A DNA stretch of 46,585 bases from Lachnospiraceae bacterium (GTDB lineage: Bacteria; Bacillota; Clostridia; Lachnospirales; Lachnospiraceae): assembly GCA_021199655.1 (NCBI GenBank), contig JAJQHQ010000075.1, positions 1-46,585 of the forward strand, given 5' to 3'. The position numbers were made by a program, and so were the translations under genes. Position 1 is the first letter of the stretch; each line of letters begins with the position of its first letter. Under the pieces are notes generated by a model that saw nothing but the letters and a program-made list of their open reading frames with translations, ran no database searches and was not told the DNA's origin. Positions 41,212-46,585 of the stretch are shown here, one piece after another.

Positions 41212-41586
41212 TGAAGAAGAGAGGGGTCAGCACCAAAACGCTGACTATCGGAAATTACACAATGAACAGAAATGAAGCAGTCTGTCCGGAGCATCAATGA
41301 GAAGGAAATTTATCCACTGGAAAGTGGTAATGAAAAGGTCTTGGCTTTTCGGAAACAGTATGGGCTGGAAGACAAGTTCGTGTTCATGTACTCCGGGAAC
41401 ATTGGTCTTTATAATAGGTGGAATTCCATGCTGTCTTTTGATGAGTGCATCAAAATTCATAACAGAACGTTTGAGGAATTTCGTTATATGCATGAGGAAG
41501 GCAAAAAATCTGTTGAACCGCAGTCTCTTTATAATCTGACTGTAGCACTGAGAAATATATGCATTAAAATATCACGTACGGATTAA
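41211..41586 (+). pseudogene. Recombination scar: phage gene start joined to a glycosyltransferase fragment and another remnant
   Basis: From ATG 41211 a frame of 29 codons (KKRGVSTKTLTIGNYTMN) stops at 41300, the shape of a cut gene. The overlapping frame from 41272 reads INEKEIYPLESGNEKVLAFR, then YGLEDKFVFMYSGNIGLY. This is the mid-part of WcaI-like GT4 glycosyltransferases, which should continue with a YDLENLI-type stretch. Instead, after about 41413, the sequence switches to SMLSFDECIKIHNRTFEEFR and KSVEPQSLYNLTVALRN to a stop at 41586, an unrelated C-terminus. At least two joints therefore lie within 200 bases. None of the three pieces looks functional. Confidence 0.65.
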
Positions 41587-41608
41587 TTATGCAATCGATA
41601 GAAATAAA

Positions 41609-41636
41609 GGTGAATTCTCAAAGTAAAATCCACAGT
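41609..41636 (+). repeat. IS30 left terminal inverted repeat
   Basis: 28 bases beginning GGTGAATTC and ending CCACAGT. Perfectly complementary to 43107-43134. Confidence 0.9.
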
Positions 41637-41831
41637 AGGAAGGCAACAGAATTTAGTAAGAAAAACAGCAAAAATAAGTTTGAGAAAAAGCAAGAAGAAA
41701 GAGGAAAAACAGAAAAGACGGCAATAATATGCCGATGAGAGAAGAAAAAAGAGTATGCCGAAAAAGCCTGAGGGAAAAAATTCTCAGACTAAATTCCATG
41801 GTAGATGAATTTACTGTGAGAAAGAATTAAC

Positions 41832-43022
41832 TCACTTTTTTAGAAGCAAGGGCGATTGAATGACCCTATCGGCAGGTACAAACGATATGCCTAAAGCATT
41901 GGCGAGCGCATCGGAGTATGCAAAAGTAAACATATCATATGCGCTTTTGCCGTTAAACTGTTTACGGTTGACAGCATTCACATGAGAAAAAATCATATTG
42001 ACATCTTCTTGTGTGAAGTCATTAAAGGACGTTCCGCTCGGAGCAATATCACGAAAAAGAATATGATTGTTCTCAACGTGAGGTTTTTGATAAGGTGCAT
42101 TTGGATTGCAGAAGAAAATATGAGATTCAAGGCTTCCGCTCAAATCATTCTCAAAGGCGGCAACATTACTGAATTCACCGCCGTTGTCGGTAAGCAGCAC
42201 AGGAAATATATCTCCGAAAAAAAATCCTGCAACAGCCAATCTTTTCTTCAGCTCTGTGATTCGATAAGCAGCTTCGGCGGCGGTTTTGTTGTCAAGAAGC
42301 AAACCAAACATGAAATCAAGCTCGGCAAAGATAAAAGTCATAATCACCTTACCGCTGGGAGTTCCGATAACGGTATCCATTTCGGCATATCTGCTTGTTT
42401 TCGATTGAGACATATATTCGAGAAAATCAGAATATGACCTTCCCGCTTTGTTTCCCATCGGAACGTACTCCGGATGAGCTGACTTTCTCGGCTTAAATTT
42501 AACGGCTCTCGGAAGATCAATCTTGGATATTCGATAATATCCCTTGGCGATATGTCTGTACACCGTAGCCGTTGAAACGGGAAGGTTGTTCGCGACAATC
42601 GCATGATAAATATGCTGTCCGTTTTTCACGGCGCTTGTAATTATCTCTTCTGTTTTGTAAAACGATTCCTTGTTCAAAGGAATGCCCTCTCTTGCTTCTG
42701 ACAACACCCGTTCATATTCCGATTGCGCTTGTCTTGCTGAATATTTCCTTCTTGGATATATGCAGCCTGCGTTGTGGCACTTACTGCAGCCGTTGCATAC
42801 AAACGGGGCTTTCATTAACCTTGGACATTTCTCGTCGGTCTTGGTAAAGCCTTTTGAATATGTATTCCCGTGTAATTTCACCTCCTTCGATACGGTCGTG
42901 GGATCTTTTATAATCCTCTTTGCTATGGACTTAAAAGTCATCCCCTTTGACAGACATTCTTGAATCTCTATTCGATTCTCAAGCGTCATATGCTTGTTCT
43001 TCTTGTTCGTGGTTTCTCTCAT
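41832..43022 (-). CDS. IS30-family transposase
   Basis: A protein of about 396 residues that cuts and joins IS ends with a DDE catalytic centre. The N-terminus has the IS30 helix-turn-helix: MTLENRIEIQECLSKGMTFK then SIAKRIIKDPTTVSKEVKLH. A cysteine group (CNGCSKCHNAGC) follows. The catalytic core shows YAEMDTVIG, LLTDNGGEFSN and HVENNHILFRDIAPSGTSF (D, D, E). The start at 43022 has AAGGGAGACT upstream; the longer open frame reaching 43298 runs through the IS end and cannot be the real start. The gene is complete. Confidence 0.9.
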   Translation of the reverse strand: MRETTNKKNKHMTLENRIEIQECLSKGMTFKSIAKRIIKDPTTVSKEVKLHGNTYSKGFTKTDEKCPRLMKAPFVCNGCSKCHNAGCIYPRRKYSARQAQSEYERVLSEAREGIPLNKESFYKTEEIITSAVKNGQHIYHAIVANNLPVSTATVYRHIAKGYYRISKIDLPRAVKFKPRKSAHPEYVPMGNKAGRSYSDFLEYMSQSKTSRYAEMDTVIGTPSGKVIMTFIFAELDFMFGLLLDNKTAAEAAYRITELKKRLAVAGFFFGDIFPVLLTDNGGEFSNVAAFENDLSGSLESHIFFCNPNAPYQKPHVENNHILFRDIAPSGTSFNDFTQEDVNMIFSHVNAVNRKQFNGKSAYDMFTFAYSDALANALGISFVPADRVIQSPLLLKK

Positions 43023-43106
43023 CGTCTGAGTCTCCCTTCTGTTTCTTTTCTCACACTTATTTCTACCACACTTTTTCTTCTCACACTTACTTCCACCACA
43101 ATTTCC

Positions 43107-43134
43107 ACTGTGGATTTTACTTTGAGAATTCACC
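43107..43134 (-). repeat. IS30 right terminal inverted repeat
   Basis: 28 bases beginning ACTGTGG and ending GAATTCACC. Perfect inverted copy of 41609-41636. Confidence 0.9.
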
Positions 43135-43171
43135 CGACAGAAATAAATATTTGAAAAATGCAAAAAAAGCA

Positions 43172-43201
43172 TTGACAAGACCCCTCTTAATAAGGTATAA
43201 T
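43172..43201 (+). promoter_or_regulatory. Sigma-A-type promoter just right of the IS
   Basis: TTGACA (43172-43177), 18 bases, TATAAT (43196-43201). AATGC/GCATT around a run of seven A overlaps the -35 box. No clear gene with a ribosome binding site follows; a short frame ending STFEQLISEEPTSF (stop near 43306) may be a leftover. Confidence 0.55.
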
Positions 43202-43301
43202 GAGGCAAGGAAATTAGGTGCTTTAAGAAGTATACATATTTACCTACATGATTATAAATCAAGTACCTTTGAACAGCTGATTTCAGAAGAACCAACATCC
43301 T

Positions 43302-43926
43302 TTTGAAGCGTCGTTCGGTGGCTGAAGCATTATAACATCCTATGGTTCAGTGGATCATTAGCTTGTGAATAATATTTTTATCTTTGTATCATTCACAATC
43401 CTGCAATTTTGGGCATACACAGATACAAGATGTTTAAGGAAGACACAGTACGGTCATTTCTGAGATTCTGCACTGGAAATCACAGTAGCGTTTTTTTCTC
43501 GATAGAAGCTCTATAGGCAATACTTCATTAGGTACGCTTCAAATTTCATTTTTCCACTACAATGTTATCGGTCGTGCGATCGATGGCTTGATTTATTGGC
43601 GTGCACAGAATTCATCATAATGGAAAACAAGAAAAATAATTACATACGATTAACTTGGAAAGAATGATCAATCAGTATTCACTCAATTAGACTTTTCAAG
43701 TACACGAGATATGATGGCGAGTGTTCAAGCTGAAATCGATGAGAATGATAGCGAAATGATGAAATGATGGTAGAGTGGTAAGAGAAAAACAATGTGTTAT
43801 TTTTATCAGAAGTCACTATTGTAGTTGAATGTGTATTTTATTCGGCTTTCAGGGATACAGAACAGGAGAAAGTGGCCATATTTATGTGCCAAACCCCGGC
43901 TTTTGAACAGTTAGAAAGGAATATCC
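43302..43926. other. Decayed stretch without an intact gene
   Basis: About 620 bases with many stops in all frames. Short pieces look as if they were once coding, for example RAIDGLIYWRAQN near 43576 and SVFTQLDFSSTRDMMASVQA near 43675. I could not assign them to a family. Nothing else is seen here. Confidence 0.4.
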
Positions 43927-45480
43927 ATGAACATTACATATATCATCAGGTATGTTTTTCTTATTATATGCATGTATATCAGTGAGTTTCTGATTTTTGG
44001 ATTATGGTACAGGCAGTACTGCAAAAGCAGTGTAAGCTATCTTACCTTTTTCAAAAAGATGCTTCAATACTATCGTTACCGTATAAAGCACCTGTTTGGA
44101 AATACTCCTGCGGGAGAACCGGAATCTTCATCCTTGCTGCTTTTGATTGCTATAGTTATGCCAGTCGTATTTCCAATTTTTATTCCGCTTACCGATAATT
44201 TGATAATCAGATGCGTGACATTTTTTGTCGGAATTGGCATTGTGGAGGGATTTATGTTCCGTGAAGAGAAAACCCTGACGGAAATACAAATCAGTCGGTG
44301 GATACGCTTCCTATATTCATCGGAGTGTCGGTCAGTGTTTAAGGACGAAAAAAATGGAGCCACACGAAAGCGGCAGCAAAAAGAAGAAAATGATTACTTT
44401 TCGAATCAGAACAGAAAAGAGGAATGTTTCCAGAACGGAGAAACCCCATTATCGAAGGAAGAACTCAGAAAAGCCAGACTGAAACTCATCCCTCTCGGCG
44501 TAGTGATTCTGGCATGGGGAATTTCTCTGTTTGCCGGAATTATCGCTGATGTCAAAAACGGAATGTTTGGAAAGCGGAGTTCCCCACTTATGTTCTTTGC
44601 CTCGGAAACGCACAATACTGTTTTTTATATTTTCACAGCAGTTTTGCTTGTTACGATGTTCATTTACCTGTTCAGCGATAAAGATTTTCGGAAGGAAGAA
44701 AAGGAGCGGGCTGTTGAATATATTGATGGGAAAAAGCGGAAGGCTCGCAATATCCTTGGTTTTGGAAAAGGTATTTATATGGATTCAGCCTTGGCAGAGT
44801 GGGAAGATGCTGTTACCCGTATGTGTAATGTGCTGGATATCCGGCTTGTGGCCGTCGTTTCAGAGGCGTTTGTGACAGACGGGTTTTCTGGCAGGATTGC
44901 AATGACTGGGGTTGATCCGGATGGCGTGCCGATTGTAGTGCTTTCTACGAGAGTGATTGGAAAACTCCGGACAAAATATTCTCCGCAGATGGTATACGAC
45001 ATAGTCCGGTTTTTAATCGGGCATGAGCTGACGCACGTTCGGTATAAGGATTATAGCAAAAAGAGAAGCTATGCAAAAGCCTTGGTGGTGCTTACGATGG
45101 TTTTTGTGGCAATTGCAGCATGTGTTGTCGCAATCTCACACCTGCCGGACTCGATGACATTTCCCGGAGCCTGCCTGTTACTGCTTTTACTGTTGATTGC
45201 GTGGCTGTTCCAGAAAAATGCCATGAATGACTGCTATAGAAATTATGTGAGTGAGTACCGTGCGGACAGAAGATCAGCAGAAATCAGCGGTGCGTCAAGG
45301 GCAGCGATTGAAGCTGCACTGCTGCTTGATACTGACCGGGACGACAAAGTTAGAACGGATAGAGTTGGAAAAAAGAGTAAGACGCACCCGGATGCAGAAT
45401 ATCGTATAAAAGAACTTCAGAGAGGGAAGAAGTGGGGAATGTCGGAGTATTTCCGGTATGCAATACGCATCGAGTGGTAG
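43927..45480 (+). CDS. Membrane zinc metallopeptidase, M48-like
   Basis: A 517-residue protein. Membrane segments lie near residues 5-25, 55-100, 185-205, 225-245, 385-405 and 415-430. A polar, charged stretch separates the first two groups. The protease part begins near residue 280. IGHELTHVRYKDYSKK carries the HExxH zinc site (H366, E367, H370), and EYRADRRSAEIS gives the third ligand (E443), in the M48/HtpX arrangement. Such proteases clip membrane proteins or control cell-wall stress. AAAGGA precedes ATG 43927. A gene 47 bases downstream is probably co-transcribed. The substrate is unknown. Confidence 0.82.
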   Translation: MNITYIIRYVFLIICMYISEFLIFGLWYRQYCKSSVSYLTFFKKMLQYYRYRIKHLFGNTPAGEPESSSLLLLIAIVMPVVFPIFIPLTDNLIIRCVTFFVGIGIVEGFMFREEKTLTEIQISRWIRFLYSSECRSVFKDEKNGATRKRQQKEENDYFSNQNRKEECFQNGETPLSKEELRKARLKLIPLGVVILAWGISLFAGIIADVKNGMFGKRSSPLMFFASETHNTVFYIFTAVLLVTMFIYLFSDKDFRKEEKERAVEYIDGKKRKARNILGFGKGIYMDSALAEWEDAVTRMCNVLDIRLVAVVSEAFVTDGFSGRIAMTGVDPDGVPIVVLSTRVIGKLRTKYSPQMVYDIVRFLIGHELTHVRYKDYSKKRSYAKALVVLTMVFVAIAACVVAISHLPDSMTFPGACLLLLLLLIAWLFQKNAMNDCYRNYVSEYRADRRSAEISGASRAAIEAALLLDTDRDDKVRTDRVGKKSKTHPDAEYRIKELQRGKKWGMSEYFRYAIRIEW

Positions 45481-45527
45481 GACCATGGCAGAAATATAGA
45501 AGTTAGTATACGAGAGAGGAAACTGGG

Positions 45528-46148
45528 ATGAACGAGAATGAATTCTTTGAGGTAAAGAAAGGTACTAAAGACGAAATCATTGATCGGATGTCGGAAGAAT
45601 TGCATTTGACATGGAAAACTGCGGAAGGGTGTCTGTCGTTTCTCCTGGAAAATAGCGAAATGCTTTCGGATGATGAGGCGATATTCAGATATTCTGATAT
45701 TGAAAATGAAGAAGCCGTTTCTGGATTTATAACGGACAGTATGACGTACTATGTCTGTCTGAAAACAGTGGGAATATACATCCTGACCTTCCTGTTGAGT
45801 TTGCAGGACGGTTCAGTTTCGGGAGCTTTGCGTGATGTTGGCTGTGCCATGTTGCAGGGAGAACAATTCATTATTCATTTGAAAGATCATCCTGAGGTTA
45901 AATGTGTGCTTTTGGAATTTGCAAAAAATAAGACTCGAGGAATTACTTTGAATGGCATTTTGGACATTTATGGAGTAAACAACAAAAATAAAACAGAGTG
46001 CTTTAACAACCATTATCTGCACTGCAGGAGAGGGGACGGATGCTGCTGTCTGACAGAAGTAGAAATTAAAAATATTGTGACCTTTTTAGAAGATAAAGGT
46101 GCAATTAAAAAGAAACATCTTACAGGACGGTATTATTACCAGATTTAG
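45528..46148 (+). CDS. Hypothetical protein, 206 residues
   Basis: Not recognised. The N-terminal half is helical, with one moderately hydrophobic stretch (YYVCLKTVGIYILTFLLSLQ) too short and polar to be a sure membrane segment. The C-terminus, CLTEVEIKNIVTFLEDKGAI then KKKHLTGRYYYQI, looks like a winged-helix end. Cysteines are grouped before it (CRRGDGCCC). GAGAGGA precedes ATG 45528. It follows the metallopeptidase by 47 bases, so it may be its partner or substrate. Confidence 0.6.
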   Translation: MNENEFFEVKKGTKDEIIDRMSEELHLTWKTAEGCLSFLLENSEMLSDDEAIFRYSDIENEEAVSGFITDSMTYYVCLKTVGIYILTFLLSLQDGSVSGALRDVGCAMLQGEQFIIHLKDHPEVKCVLLEFAKNKTRGITLNGILDIYGVNNKNKTECFNNHYLHCRRGDGCCCLTEVEIKNIVTFLEDKGAIKKKHLTGRYYYQI

Positions 46149-46585
46149 CTTGGAGACAATATACATATAATTGTCCTTGTATGGCAGATGTACGGAAGCA
46201 ACCTCTCAAAGCAGAGCGGAAATAACCGATTTCAGTTAATCAGAAAAAGTCAGTATACTAACGGCTTCCTCGTATGATTTTGAGAAGTATAGTTTTTTCA
46301 TTAGATGCAATGGATTGAGTAAATAAATGGTCAAGCAACTTATACAAAAAATTCCAAAGCATTTGCAATATTAATTACGTAAAAAAGCTTATTTTGAAAA
46401 AAAGCAATAACTTTTATCCGTCCGTGGCGATTCGCTTAATCCGAATACGCTTTTGGATATTTTATCTCTCTAAAAAAAGCAAATGCAGGTTATACGTGGA
46501 GAACGCAAATTTTGCGCAATTTAAACACATCATTTTTCATCAAAATTCGATTTTTCCCTTGCGAAATCGATAAAAATATGGTATA
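46149..46585. other. AT-rich end of window without a gene
   Basis: About 440 bases. A weak hairpin GACAAT/ATTGTC lies at 46155-46175. No reading frame with a good start, no recognised RNA. Confidence 0.4.

Larger units (their letters stand above)
41609..43134 (-). mobile_element. Complete IS30-family insertion sequence
   Basis: A 1526-bp element. The left end 41609-41636 (starting GGTGAATTCTCAAAGTAAAA) and the right end 43107-43134 are perfect 28-bp inverted repeats. A single transposase gene is read leftward. Outside the ends lie near-identical 13-base sequences: cgatagaaataaa (41596-41608) and cgacagaaataaa (43135-43147), 12 of 13 equal, likely the target duplication. The element appears intact and could be active. 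Confidence 0.9.

Noticed and set aside
43022-43298. Longer transposase start reaching outside the IS.
   Set aside because: It would cross the inverted repeat into host DNA; the start at 43022 has a ribosome binding site and matches IS30 protein length.

Overview
The window looks like chromosome of a low-GC anaerobic Firmicute, most likely a gut Lachnospiraceae (Clostridia). Reasons: strong AGGAGG-type ribosome binding sites, perfect sigma-A promoters, a NusG/LoaP-type protein beside a polysaccharide locus, and a phage replication module (DUF2800, DUF2815, family A polymerase, VRR-NUC, SNF2 helicase) of the kind common in Clostridia. This assignment is inference from gene content.

Region 1 (1-20.9 kb, all + strand) is a Wzx/Wzy-type surface polysaccharide cluster. 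It holds the end of a dTDP-L-rhamnose pathway (rmlB end, rmlD, rmlC), a rhamnosyltransferase-like enzyme, a polymerase, several glycosyltransferases, a WbsX-like enzyme, a flippase, a CDP-6-deoxyhexose pathway (rfbF, rfbG, epimerase, reductase), and three proteins with kinase or nucleotidyltransferase folds. Three acyltransferase genes are each broken exactly at a run of 7-8 G or C. A fourth such run sits between a glycosyltransferase tail and the next start codon. A glycosyltransferase 2 gene is also shifted at a run of 7 A. These G/C runs occur only here, in AT-rich DNA, and look like phase-variation switches for polysaccharide O-acylation.

Region 2 (20.9-24.5 kb) is a transition zone. It carries a nucleotide-cyclase-fold protein, an unknown protein, a LoaP/NusG-like antiterminator followed by a small hairpin, and another unknown gene.

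Region 3 (24.5-41.2 kb, higher GC) is a prophage-like or integrative element. On the left, an ImmR/ImmA-type repressor and metallopeptidase are read leftward. Two face-to-face promoters share one operator half-site. Then come a 10-bp phased repeat array, a second regulator, an 850-bp non-coding block rich in structure, a sigma-region-4-like protein and the replication genes. A conserved intergenic element occurs three times in front of gene blocks. No integrase, terminase, capsid or tail gene is present. The helicase has two in-frame TGA codons and one small gene is frameshifted, so the element looks truncated and decaying.

Region 4 (41.2-46.6 kb) starts with a scar that joins a phage gene start to a fragment of a glycosyltransferase. 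This suggests the element landed in, or recombined with, polysaccharide DNA. It continues with a complete IS30-family element flanked by a 13-bp near-perfect direct repeat, a decayed stretch, a membrane M48-type metallopeptidase and an unknown protein. No tRNA, rRNA or CRISPR array was seen.
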